The notes under the pieces: generated by a model
Seen by the model: only the letters and a program-made list of their open reading frames with translations
Told to the model about the DNA's origin: nothing
The model's database searches: none
Origin: CAYXVF01 sp964468125
GTDB taxonomy: Bacteria > Myxococcota > XYA12-FULL-58-9 > CAYXVF01
Length of the DNA stretch: 18,751 nt
Reading direction: 5' to 3'
NCBI GenBank assembly: GCA_964468125.1
Contig: CAYXVF010000115.1
Span: 1-18,751, forward strand
Position numbers and translations under genes: made by a program
In this document: one piece after another, positions 7,912 through 15,013 of the stretch
How the letters are laid out: each line of letters begins with the position of its first letter
Numbering within the stretch: the first letter of the stretch is position 1

Positions 7912-8518
7912 GGGTGAGGGCGGCGACGCCTTCGCCGCCTTTTAGCGCACCGGTGCCCGCGAGCTTCTCACGCATCGCAGCGACCGTTGCCGCGTCGATG
8001 GCGGGAGCGTCGTTGCTCCAGGAGCTGCGAAGGTAGCTCACGACGGCCGCGATTTCCGGGTCGGAGAGCTGGTCGCGGTAGCCGGGCATGACGCCGTTGT
8101 AGGTCTCGCCGAGCACTTCGATCTCGCCCTGCAATCCCTGCAGAACGATCGCCGCCGGACGAAAACCGTCGCCCGTGACCCAGCTACTTCCGTCGAGCGG
8201 GGGAAAGGCGCCAGCGAGGCCTAGTCCCGTGCTCTGGTGGCACGCCGCGCAGATCGCCGCGAAGACACGCGCACCGTCGACGTCCTCTGCGGCCGCGGCG
8301 GCGGTTCCACCCGGACCATCGGCCTGACGCTCGAAGACCGTACGTCCATCACCGAGCACCAAGTCGTCCAGGTCGCCCGCCTCGTACCAGAAGTAGGTCG
8401 CTCCCCAGGCGCCGATCGCTCCGAGCAAGACCGCCACGAGCACGGGCATACCGCGCGGCATCTCCTGTGGCTCGGAGCCCTCGCGTTCGTAGGGGTCGCG
8501 ATGGGTCGTGTCACTCAT
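7901..8518 (-). CDS. Membrane-anchored monohaem cytochrome c, CcoP-like third subunit
   Basis: A 205-residue protein has a charged cytoplasmic N-terminus, one membrane helix (about 24-44) and a single cytochrome c domain. The haem motif is C90-A-A-C93-H94 and M144 (NGVMP) is the probable distal ligand. Classical CcoP has two haems and about 300 residues, so this is a shortened counterpart, called CcoP-like mainly from its place right after ccoO. The ATG at 8518 is chosen because GGAGG (8529-8525) sits 6 bases upstream. A GTG at 8524 would lie against that site and is less likely. The gene overlaps ccoO by 8 bases. Its haem domain is about 64% identical, without gaps, to the lipoprotein cytochrome encoded near 15.0-15.5 kb. 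Confidence 0.9.
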   Translation of the reverse strand: MSDTTHRDPYEREGSEPQEMPRGMPVLVAVLLGAIGAWGATYFWYEAGDLDDLVLGDGRTVFERQADGPGGTAAAAAEDVDGARVFAAICAACHQSTGLGLAGAFPPLDGSSWVTGDGFRPAAIVLQGLQGEIEVLGETYNGVMPGYRDQLSDPEIAAVVSYLRSSWSNDAPAIDAATVAAMREKLAGTGALKGGEGVAALTHDD

Positions 8519-9152
8519 CGTCACCCTCCGTTCGATTCGTTGATGTCATCTTCTCGAGGTCGATGGGATAGGTGCGATCCATCGCCTTCAAATAAGCCAC
8601 GAGCGCGAGCGCTTCCGGCTTGGCGACGACCTCTCCTGTGGGCGGGGCGTGCTCTCCGGGTACTCTCACGACGACGTCCGTTTGCGCCGCGGCTTCTTTG
8701 ATCTCGAAGAGAAAGGGATAGGCGGGCATCAGGCTGTCCGGCGACACCGCCCGCGGTTGGTAGAGATGGAGGAGGTGCCAATCGCGGGAAGGCTGACGGG
8801 CGCCGATGTTCATCAGGTCCGGTCCCGTGCGCATGGTGCCGAGCTGGTGCGGGTAGTCGTAGGTGTAATCCGCGGGAATGCTGGGACGTCCCCAGCCGCG
8901 TTTCATGTCCGGGGCCTGACTCGGATCGCGAGGCTGTTGGCTGTGGCAGTACATACACCCGAGGCTCACGTACTGCTCGCGTCCCGCCGCTTGTTTGTCC
9001 GTGTAGGGCTCGAGGCCCTCGGGGACAGGGGCTTCCTTCAGTTGCATGTAGGGGGCAGCCACGAGCACCAAGCCCGCGAAAACGAGGATCGCCGCGGATC
9101 CGGCGAGGATTCCGAGGGCCTCTCCGAGTGCGGATTTTCCGTGCGTACTCAT
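8511..9152 (-). CDS. ccoO: CcoO, membrane-bound monohaem cytochrome c subunit of cbb3 oxidase
   Basis: The 213-residue protein has a single N-terminal membrane helix (about 13-34) and the CcoO-typical block REQYVSLGCMYCHSQQ, with C66, C69 and H70 binding haem. Other family hallmarks are the GWGRPSIPADYTYDYPHQLGTMRTGPDL segment and SLMPAYPFLF with distal ligand M142. CcoO passes electrons from CcoP or soluble cytochrome to the haem b of CcoN. The ATG shares one base with the ccoN stop (TGATG), and AGGAGG lies 7 bases upstream inside ccoN, so translation is coupled. Upstream of this ATG the frame stays open for over 1 kb inside ccoN, but that is a shadow in GC-rich DNA, not an extended protein. 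Confidence 0.95.
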   Translation of the reverse strand: MSTHGKSALGEALGILAGSAAILVFAGLVLVAAPYMQLKEAPVPEGLEPYTDKQAAGREQYVSLGCMYCHSQQPRDPSQAPDMKRGWGRPSIPADYTYDYPHQLGTMRTGPDLMNIGARQPSRDWHLLHLYQPRAVSPDSLMPAYPFLFEIKEAAAQTDVVVRVPGEHAPPTGEVVAKPEALALVAYLKAMDRTYPIDLEKMTSTNRTEGDDE

Positions 9153-10771
9153 CAGGCAGCCTCCTCTCGTGCGAGGCGAAGAGGGTCCGCTGCGACATTC
9201 TTCTTTGAGAGAAGAACCGCAGCGAGGTGCCCTGCGAACACGAAATGTCCCGCGGTCATCAGCGTTCCCCCGACCGTTCGTCCCCAGAGCCAGGGTTTGG
9301 TGAGTATTACCGACTCGATGAAAGGTCGGCTCTCGTCGAGCATTGCCAAGCCCTGCAGCACGCCACCGATGGTGAGTGCGACGAAGTAGACGATGAAGCC
9401 GACGAGTACGAGGATGAAGTGCAGGTTGATGAGCGAACGGGAGGCCCACTCTTTGCCGGTGACCCGTGGGACCAAGAAGTAGGCGGCGCCGAAGAAGATC
9501 AGACTCGCGAAGCCGTAGGCCCCCAGGTGAGCGTGGGCGATCGTGTAGTGGGTGAAGTGCGTGACCGTGTTCACGGTACGCAGCGACGACAGCGAGCCCT
9601 GTAGACTCGCCAGCGTATACATCATCGCGCCGGCGACGACGAAGCGCAGTACCGGCGAGCGTTTCAGCGCCTCGAATCGACCGAGCACGGTCAGGTGATG
9701 GTTCACCGCGACCGCGATCACAGGGAGCACCATGGCGACGCTCGTCACAATGGAAAGGGTGACCACCCATCGCGGTACGGGCCCCCCGATGAGGTGGTGC
9801 ACACCCACTTGGCTGTAGAACAGCGCGAGCGCCCAGAAGCCCAGGAGCGAGAGCTGGTAGCTGTAGATCGGACGACCCACGATCTTCGGGATGAGGTAGT
9901 AGGCCGCGGCGAGCCCGAGGGGCGTAAACCAGAGGCCGAGCACGTTGTGCGCAAACCACCAGTTCACGAGGGCATGCTCGACCCCGAAGTGCACGTTCGG
10001 CCAATTCGCGACGGTAAAGAGAATCGGGAACCAGATGAGCGCCGCGGCCACGTACCAGGTGGAGACATAGAGATGCTCCACTTGGCGATGGCGCAGGGTC
10101 AAGAGCAGGGGAACGCCGGCGAGCGCACCGCCGACGACGAAGAAGATGTCGACCTGCCAGGGAAATTCGAGCCACTCGACCCCGTCGGTCCAGCCGTTGA
10201 AGAGCGCCCAGATTCCCGCGACCATTCCCACGTTCCACAGGAGCGCCCCCGCGGCGGCGTACTCACCGCCTCGAAGCGCCGTGCGCAGGGTGCGCGGCAG
10301 AAGCCAGAGCGCGCTGGCGACGCCCGCCATGGAAAGCCAGCCATAGGCGACCACGTTCAGGTGGAGCGGACGCAGTCGGCCAAAGGTCAGCTCCGGCTGG
10401 CTGACGAGCCAGTCAGGGAGGTTGAACTTCAACGACACCATGAGTCCGAAGATGGACCCAACGACGAGCCAGAAGGCCGCGGACACGAGAAAGAAAAGTA
10501 CAGGAGTACGCGAGGAGTGGTCAGCGGAGACGCGGGCCTGGAGCTCCGCACGCCGGGTGGCCTCGCTCGGTTGCAGGTCCGGCGGTGGAAAGAGAGGCTC
10601 GTCTGCGGTCGGGTCTTCGCCGACGTGCTCCTCACCGGGCCGGAAGATCACACGCGCGTTGGCGGCCGCATTGGAGAACTGGCTCCTCGCGATCGCCCAA
10701 ACCAGGGCGAAGAGCCCGAGCACCGCTGCGAGAAACGAGAGCGCCAGAAGATGTGCAATCGTGCCCGTCAT
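9152..10771 (-). CDS. ccoN: CcoN catalytic subunit of cbb3 oxidase with fused CcoS-like N-terminus
   Basis: The 539-residue protein is longer than usual CcoN (about 475). Residues 1-50 look like the assembly factor CcoS: one helix, the signature ALVWAIARSQF, then an ARVIFRPGEE segment. A Pro/Glu-rich linker (about 50-85) follows, then the 12-helix-type oxidase from about 90. Metal ligands are intact: H137 and H415 for low-spin haem b, H413 for haem b3, and H275, H325 and H326 for CuB. Y319 sits six residues before H325, the place of the cross-linked tyrosine in P. stutzeri CcoN. The spacing H275 to H325 (50) equals H207 to H257 there. CcoN reduces O2 to water and pumps protons in the cytoplasmic membrane. 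The ATG has no obvious Shine-Dalgarno. The gene heads the tight ccoN-O-P-I run. Confidence 0.95.
   Translation of the reverse strand: MTGTIAHLLALSFLAAVLGLFALVWAIARSQFSNAAANARVIFRPGEEHVGEDPTADEPLFPPPDLQPSEATRRAELQARVSADHSSRTPVLFFLVSAAFWLVVGSIFGLMVSLKFNLPDWLVSQPELTFGRLRPLHLNVVAYGWLSMAGVASALWLLPRTLRTALRGGEYAAAGALLWNVGMVAGIWALFNGWTDGVEWLEFPWQVDIFFVVGGALAGVPLLLTLRHRQVEHLYVSTWYVAAALIWFPILFTVANWPNVHFGVEHALVNWWFAHNVLGLWFTPLGLAAAYYLIPKIVGRPIYSYQLSLLGFWALALFYSQVGVHHLIGGPVPRWVVTLSIVTSVAMVLPVIAVAVNHHLTVLGRFEALKRSPVLRFVVAGAMMYTLASLQGSLSSLRTVNTVTHFTHYTIAHAHLGAYGFASLIFFGAAYFLVPRVTGKEWASRSLINLHFILVLVGFIVYFVALTIGGVLQGLAMLDESRPFIESVILTKPWLWGRTVGGTLMTAGHFVFAGHLAAVLLSKKNVAADPLRLAREEAA
9160..9165 (-). promoter_or_regulatory. 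Ribosome binding site that fixes the ccoO start
   Basis: AGGAGG on the minus strand lies within the last codons of ccoN, 7 bases before the ccoO ATG. It decides the start, because the same frame is open far upstream. Confidence 0.85.
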
Positions 10772-10839
10772 GGCGTCAAAGTAATCCGCTGGAAGGAACC
10801 CGCACGCCCGCGCTCGGTGGTTTTTCTAGAACGTTCGCC
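10772..10839 (-). promoter_or_regulatory. Leader of the cco operon
   Basis: This 68-base gap is the only spacer upstream of ccoN. It holds the 8-bp palindrome TTCTAGAA (10824-10831) in a locally AT-rich patch, which might be a promoter or operator. I see no FNR/Anr-type box (TTGAT-N4-ATCAA), no good -10/-35 pair and no terminator for the upstream gene, so read-through from upstream is possible. Confidence 0.25.
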
Positions 10840-12183
10840 TCAGTAGCCGGCGTCGCGGAGGAGCCGTTCAGCTCGTTGGCGCAAGGCACGCCCTCGTTTG
10901 CTGATTGCGTGGCCGGTGAGAAAGAAGCCTGAGCTCGCCTGATCGTACGCAGGCGGCTTTGCGAATTGCTCGGCGGTCGGGTCGATTCGTGTGCCCCATT
11001 TGTCCACCAGATACCAATGGGGCCCCTCGGAAATGACCCGGACACTCAGTTCCAATTTTTTGCCACCCAGCATGTGGTAAGCGGCCTCCGCCGCGGGGTA
11101 GCAGAAGCCGGTCGCATCGTTGCCGCTCGCGAGATTTCGATCGCGCCACTCGTCCGTGAGCCCCGCGTCTTGGGAAAAGCTGTAGGTTTCACGCAGCGCC
11201 GCAACGACCCGCGCGTAGCGCGCGAGCACGTCTGGAGGGGTGTTCGGATCGGGCGCGATGCACGTGCGGAACCAAGAGGGTGGATTCGCGAGGTCGACTT
11301 CGAGGGCGGCTGTCGGGCGAAGGGTCAACCTCAAGGACGTGAGCGGCCGGTTGCGGTAGGGCTTCCCGGAGGCCTCGGCGCGGGCGCGCTGTGCATCTCG
11401 TTTTGCTCGCTGCGCTTCAGTGGCGGCTCGGTCGATCTCGAATCCGAGGTCACGGTAGAAGCGTTCCGGGCCCCCTTCGGGAAGGGTCAGGCGGATCGTT
11501 CGATGCCCCTGAGCGTTTGCGGCCGCGATCATCGCATACATCAACGCTCGGCCGATGCCTCGTCCCTGAGCCTCTTCGGAGACGGCGAGCTCGTGCAGCG
11601 TGGTCTCGCCGTCTTGACGGAGATAGAAGCGTACGTGGCCGAGGATGCGCTTCGGGTCCTTGGGGTCGGTTGCGACGAACACCCTGTTTTGGATGGCCGG
11701 TTGGAAGTCCTTGGCGCCGAGGCGTGCACCGCTCTTGAAGCGCTCGGGTCCCGTGTGCACGTGCTCGCGCACGGTGCCCTGGTTGGTGATCGCTTTGACC
11801 TGGTCGTAGTCGACGTTCCGCCCAACTCGAATTGCGAAGCCCCCGTCGCGTTCGAGCGCGGCCTTCTCGAAGCGACTCCGAGCCGCCGAGGCCGATAGCT
11901 CCGGGTGATAGATGCTCGCCGACAGCGGCTGATAGATTCGTTCGGCGACGTCAGTCAACGTCAGGGGAGCCTCGAGCTGCTCCGCGAAGGCGCGATTGAA
12001 GCGCTCGAGATTCTTTTCTAGTTGCGCCAACGGGCGCTTGGTCCCGACGGGAGCATCGACGTCACCGGAAAGGACGGCCCCGAGGGTCGCCTCGGCGCCA
12101 CGCTCGTCCAGCGCGTTTTCGATCGCGCGAACCTGATCGAGAAAGTAGCGCTGCAAGAGGAACGGGCCGTCACCGAGGCGCAT
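10840..12183 (-). CDS. GNAT acetyltransferase fused to a Cys-His-Asp peptidase-like domain
   Basis: This 447-residue protein appears to have three parts. Residues 1 to about 150 are helical and unrecognised. About 165-255 form a GNAT domain: the acetyl-CoA loop QGRGIGRA is at 206-213, preceded by LHELAVSEEA, and followed by FYRDLGFEID typical of the GNAT C-terminal strands. About 255-300 is a charged linker. The C-terminal part carries GFCYPAAEAAYHMLGG, GPHWYLVD and RIDPTAEQF, with C361, H389 and D401 as a plausible catalytic triad of papain-like type; similar cassettes occur in phage and bacterial hypotheticals. Substrates are unknown. The ATG at 12183 is preferred because GGAG lies about 7 bases upstream. 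An upstream ATG at 12234 lacks a site and would overlap the previous gene much more. It overlaps the upstream gene by 14 bases. Confidence 0.8.
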   Translation of the reverse strand: MRLGDGPFLLQRYFLDQVRAIENALDERGAEATLGAVLSGDVDAPVGTKRPLAQLEKNLERFNRAFAEQLEAPLTLTDVAERIYQPLSASIYHPELSASAARSRFEKAALERDGGFAIRVGRNVDYDQVKAITNQGTVREHVHTGPERFKSGARLGAKDFQPAIQNRVFVATDPKDPKRILGHVRFYLRQDGETTLHELAVSEEAQGRGIGRALMYAMIAAANAQGHRTIRLTLPEGGPERFYRDLGFEIDRAATEAQRAKRDAQRARAEASGKPYRNRPLTSLRLTLRPTAALEVDLANPPSWFRTCIAPDPNTPPDVLARYARVVAALRETYSFSQDAGLTDEWRDRNLASGNDATGFCYPAAEAAYHMLGGKKLELSVRVISEGPHWYLVDKWGTRIDPTAEQFAKPPAYDQASSGFFLTGHAISKRGRALRQRAERLLRDAGY

Positions 12184-12490
12184 GGGTCGCTCCGATGGCG
12201 GCGGAAAGGGCGCTCCAGCGCGCGATGTCCCCATAGACGTGGTAGGCCGGGGCGCCGTGAAGGAGCGCGCCTTCGGCGTCTACGACGACGAACACGTCGG
12301 GGTCATCGCAGGCGTCGGTCGACGGCTGAAAGCGCAAGCCCACGTTGAGCGAACGGAGGGTGCGGGACTCTCGGCAGGCGAACACAAAGAGCCCGCGCGC
12401 GGAGGCGCACGGGGTTTGGCTCTCGAGTCGGTTCAAAACCGAGGACCACCACAGATTGAACGCAACTGCCGTTTCATCGCTGTCTCGCAT
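12170..12490 (-). CDS. Hypothetical protein coupled to the GNAT fusion gene
   Basis: A 106-residue soluble protein without signal peptide or membrane helix. The middle and end (GLFVFACRESRTLRSLNVGLRF, DVFVVVDAEGALLHGAPAYHVYGDIARW) alternate hydrophobic strands and turns as in a small alpha/beta fold. I recognise no family. Its end overlaps the start of the GNAT fusion by 14 bases, so the two are probably translated together and may act together. The start ATG lacks a clear Shine-Dalgarno, so the N-terminus is uncertain. The 52 bases between it and the rhodanese stop hold no feature I can name. Confidence 0.6.
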   Translation of the reverse strand: MRDSDETAVAFNLWWSSVLNRLESQTPCASARGLFVFACRESRTLRSLNVGLRFQPSTDACDDPDVFVVVDAEGALLHGAPAYHVYGDIARWSALSAAIGATHAPR

Positions 12491-12542
12491 GCCGTTTGCG
12501 AGTATCGGCGAGGTTTGGCCGATGTTGCCTCGGCCCTAGGAA

Positions 12543-12920
12543 TCAGGGTTTGGCGACGATGTTGCCCGTTGCCGGGTCGGTCGCGATGTAGGGCAGCCCG
12601 GCTTCTTTCCAGGCGCCGAAGCCGCCCTCCATGTGTGCAATCTTGTCGACTCCTGCTTCCGCACAACAGGCTGCGGCTTTGTGCGAACGCATCCCCGAGC
12701 CGCAGTGAAACACGAGGCGCTTCTGGCCCTGCTCCGGAAGAAAATCGGGGTTGAAGTGGGACAGCGGAAAGAGAAGGGCGCCATCCAAGTGCTCGATCGC
12801 GAACTCGTTCGGTGTTCGAACGTCGACGAGGACGATCTCCTTGTTGTCGAGCATCTCCTTCACCTCCGCGGGGGTGAAGATGTCTAGGGTCTTTCCTTCG
12901 AGGGTCTCGGTGCTGGCCAT
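12543..12920 (-). CDS. Single-domain rhodanese-like sulfurtransferase
   Basis: The 125-residue protein is one rhodanese domain: a PAEVKEMLDN opening helix, LVDVRTPNEF (D33, R35), the EHLDGALLFPLSHF segment, the active-site loop C73-G-S-G-M-R with the persulfide cysteine, and a closing GGFGAWKEAGLP. No signal peptide is present, so it is cytoplasmic. Rhodanese domains carry sulfane sulfur between donors and acceptors; the acceptor is unknown. The six-residue loop fits sulfur rather than arsenate or phosphate chemistry. GGAG lies about 7 bases before the ATG. A tandem 13-bp direct repeat sits just upstream in the leader, suggesting its own control. It is separated from the envelope genes upstream by 100 bases. 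Confidence 0.92.
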   Translation of the reverse strand: MASTETLEGKTLDIFTPAEVKEMLDNKEIVLVDVRTPNEFAIEHLDGALLFPLSHFNPDFLPEQGQKRLVFHCGSGMRSHKAAACCAEAGVDKIAHMEGGFGAWKEAGLPYIATDPATGNIVAKP

Positions 12921-12938
12921 CTGTCGCTCCTGCTCCTG

Positions 12939-12966
12939 GGCGCTGTTACGCGCGGCGCCGTTACGC
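12939..12966 (-). repeat. Tandem 13-bp direct repeat in the rhodanese leader
   Basis: On the plus strand GGCGCTGTTACGC (12939-12951) and GGCGCCGTTACGC (12954-12966) differ at one base and are separated by GC, giving a 15-base period. They end 19 bases before the rhodanese ATG, just upstream of its ribosome site. Two near-identical copies in a 100-base gap suggest binding sites for a regulator, although a replication-slippage duplication is possible. Confidence 0.6.
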
Positions 12967-13020
12967 TCAAAATAATCGAAGTGGGCGAGAGATGCGAGAG
13001 GAGCGGAGGCGTGTCGAGCG

Positions 13021-14310
13021 TCAATTCGAAGGCGTCAAAAAGAATGTGCCGATCCGTTCGAGTTTTTCGCGCAGGCACAAAAACCCGTCTGGAGGAGCGC
13101 TCAAGCGGCCGAGCACGTCGTCGAGATTCTCGAACAGCGTGTCTTTCAACGTAGCAATTTCGCCCGGATCGCCTACGACCGACGCGTCGCTGTAATCCTG
13201 AGCGGTGACAATCGCGACGTCGAGCTTGCCTCCGTTACCGCGAAGCTCCTGTTCGCAGGCGACGAGCTCAGCGGCGATGGTCGGAGAAACAGCGAGATCG
13301 TTGTTTGCGTTGACCGCGGCTTCGAGTCCGTTGATGAGGCTGTCGAGGAGGGTCAGCGGTCCTTCCGCGATCCCCTCGTCGTCCAGGGCAGGGTCCTCCG
13401 TCCCTCCGCCGTCGAAATCGAAGGGCTCGTCCTCCGATAGAATGTTCGCAACGTGCTCCGTGTGGTCCTGAATGTTGCTCCGGCTGTCGACCGCCGCCGC
13501 GAACTCCGAGTGTACGACGGCGGTGGCGAAGACCGTTGCCAAAGTGTCGAGCGTGGGCAGGCGATTCTGAACGAGGCTGCGCACGCTCGCGGGGACGCCC
13601 CCCTGCAAGACGATGGGGCCGATCGGTTGGACGAGCTCGGTGACGAGGTCCGCACTCTCAGCGGAGATCAGAAGCTCGAGCGCGGCGTCGTTCAGGAGGG
13701 GGGCACTCGCGCCCACCGCCTCCGGTCCAATTTCAGTGGCACCGTTGTCGTTCAACACGCCGAGCCACCGCGGCGGGTCCGCCTGGATCCATGCATGGTA
13801 GACGAAGCCCGGTGTAGTCGGCGGGGTCTGCCATTCAAAGGCCACACTGTCACCTTCGACGTTGTAGTCGACGCTGCTCGAAAGATAGGCGGCGGAGAGC
13901 GCCTGCGCGCCCAGCGTGGGCATGGGGAAGAGCTCGACCGTTGCATCGCCGAGGACGTCAGCTGCAAACACGACTTCGGTCGATCCGTAGGCGATGGCGT
14001 TTCCGCCTTCGCTCAGCACCGCCCGGGCGACGATGCGAGCGGAGAGTCGTTCGTTGTCGCCGAGAAGCGCCGTATCGTTGATCGCCAAACGGGCGACTTG
14101 CTCTCCTGCCACAAACGGCACGAAGACTCCGTCGAGGCCCGCGATGGGCTCTCCGTTCGAGCGGCGCACTTCGACCAGGTAACCGCCGGAGGCGATCGTC
14201 ACGCCTTCCTGCTCAATAAAGGTGACATCGAAGCCCGTTTCGCTCGAGCTGTCGCTGCAGCCGGCGCCGATGCACCCGAGCAAGGCCACGACCAACGTCT
14301 TTTTAACCAT
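13021..14310 (-). CDS. Large surface or periplasmic lipoprotein, unknown function
   Basis: The 429-residue product starts with a lipoprotein signal; the lipidated residue is C18 (GAGC) or possibly C13 (LLGC). Residues about 25-125 look like a beta-sandwich. About 126-200 contain a segment (GFVYHAWIQADPPRWLGVL) reminiscent of the extracytoplasmic part of RskA-like anti-sigma factors. About 280-310 carry HTEHVANIL followed by DFDGGGTEDPALDDEG, an H-x2-H plus Asp/Gly-rich combination that I associate with secreted proteins having 'HAEHVxNIxxG...DxDGDG...PGDG' blocks. The second may bind Ca2+ or another metal. Cysteines C352 and C412 could pair. I cannot assign a function. The ATG at 14310 is chosen because the signal peptide begins there and GGGAGG lies 10 bases upstream; the frame is open further but lacks sense. 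It overlaps the preceding gene by 8 bases. Confidence 0.8.
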   Translation of the reverse strand: MVKKTLVVALLGCIGAGCSDSSSETGFDVTFIEQEGVTIASGGYLVEVRRSNGEPIAGLDGVFVPFVAGEQVARLAINDTALLGDNERLSARIVARAVLSEGGNAIAYGSTEVVFAADVLGDATVELFPMPTLGAQALSAAYLSSSVDYNVEGDSVAFEWQTPPTTPGFVYHAWIQADPPRWLGVLNDNGATEIGPEAVGASAPLLNDAALELLISAESADLVTELVQPIGPIVLQGGVPASVRSLVQNRLPTLDTLATVFATAVVHSEFAAAVDSRSNIQDHTEHVANILSEDEPFDFDGGGTEDPALDDEGIAEGPLTLLDSLINGLEAAVNANNDLAVSPTIAAELVACEQELRGNGGKLDVAIVTAQDYSDASVVGDPGEIATLKDTLFENLDDVLGRLSAPPDGFLCLREKLERIGTFFLTPSN

Positions 14311-14926
14311 CAAAGGTGAACCTCCCGAGGTTGGGCGCGGCGTCGTCGCCACCGCCACTCGCCAGGATCGCTGCGGTGACGCCACCTGCCACGACCACGC
14401 CAACGCCGACCCACAGCCAGGTGTTCTCGTACCATCTGTCCTCTTCGACGGTCCGATCGACACGGAGCAATGAATAGGTCATGTCCTCGACCTTGCTCCC
14501 GAGCGCGTCGGTGCCTGCCGGAAGCGCAGAGGTGACTTGGTTGTCGAGGGATACGCTCTCCGAGTCGAAGAGCTGGAGGGTGAGGACGACGTCCTTGTCG
14601 AGCAGCGAAAGACGCCCGCGGCTCAAGTAGCGGGCGCCGAGTGCTCCTGCGATTTCAGCCATGCAGCTGTCGTCGGCGCACTCGAGGAGCTGCCGCTGCT
14701 GCTCGGTTTGCAGCATCATCCGGAGGTCGTTGCTGGTGGCGAGCTCGAAACGGTTGATCCCGCTCACGGTCGCGATGAAGCGGTCGTGGGCGATATTGAC
14801 CATCGCGGCTTCTACCCCCTCGGTGGCTTGAAAATCGAGGACCAACAGCCGTTCCCGCTTGGGCTCTTCTGCCAGAGCCACCGCTGGCAGTACGCACACA
14901 ACCCAGATCGCGACAACCAGTCTCAT
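14303..14926 (-). CDS. Exported CsgG/TolB-like N-domain protein with C-terminal membrane helix
   Basis: A 207-residue protein has a Sec signal (about 1-19, cut after AVALA), a core, and a C-terminal helix (about 170-190, WLWVGVGVVVAGGVTAAILA). The core follows the pattern seen in many Myxococcota envelope proteins and in CsgG/TolB-like N-domains: LLVLDFQATEGVEA, a SNDLRMMLQTEQQRQL helix, C83-x4-C88 (CADDSC), then EIAGALGARYLSRGRLSLLDKDVVLTLQLFD. The cysteines may form a disulphide. Such domains are thought to sense or assemble at the envelope; the partner is unknown. The ATG at 14926 begins a clean signal peptide and has GGAGG 4-5 bases upstream; the longer open frame upstream is not supported. 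It overlaps the lipoprotein gene downstream and is probably its operon partner. Confidence 0.8.
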   Translation of the reverse strand: MRLVVAIWVVCVLPAVALAEEPKRERLLVLDFQATEGVEAAMVNIAHDRFIATVSGINRFELATSNDLRMMLQTEQQRQLLECADDSCMAEIAGALGARYLSRGRLSLLDKDVVLTLQLFDSESVSLDNQVTSALPAGTDALGSKVEDMTYSLLRVDRTVEEDRWYENTWLWVGVGVVVAGGVTAAILASGGGDDAAPNLGRFTFDG

Positions 14927-15013
14927 TCTTCCTCCCTGCTCACGCCTTGTTCCCGCTCGGGGGGGAAAAGGCAAGTCCCGAGGAGGGCGGTCCATCGCGC
15001 GTTTGCGATGCGA

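Noticed and set aside
8511..10238. 575-codon open frame running through ccoN into ccoO
   Set aside because: Only the last 213 codons are CcoO-like. The upstream part is Arg-rich and lies over ccoN, whose protein is fully conserved, so it is a GC-rich shadow. The AGGAGG before 9152 fixes the true ccoO start.
10824..10831. TTCTAGAA palindrome upstream of ccoN as an FNR/Anr site
   Set aside because: It does not match TTGAT-N4-ATCAA; kept only as an unassigned palindrome in the leader.
9695..10846. 383-residue plus-strand frame opposite ccoN
   Set aside because: Composition of charged low-complexity residues typical of antisense to membrane proteins; no ribosome site or domain.
10966..11898. 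310-residue plus-strand frame opposite the GNAT fusion
   Set aside because: No recognisable domain, and the minus strand encodes clear GNAT and Cys-His-Asp blocks.
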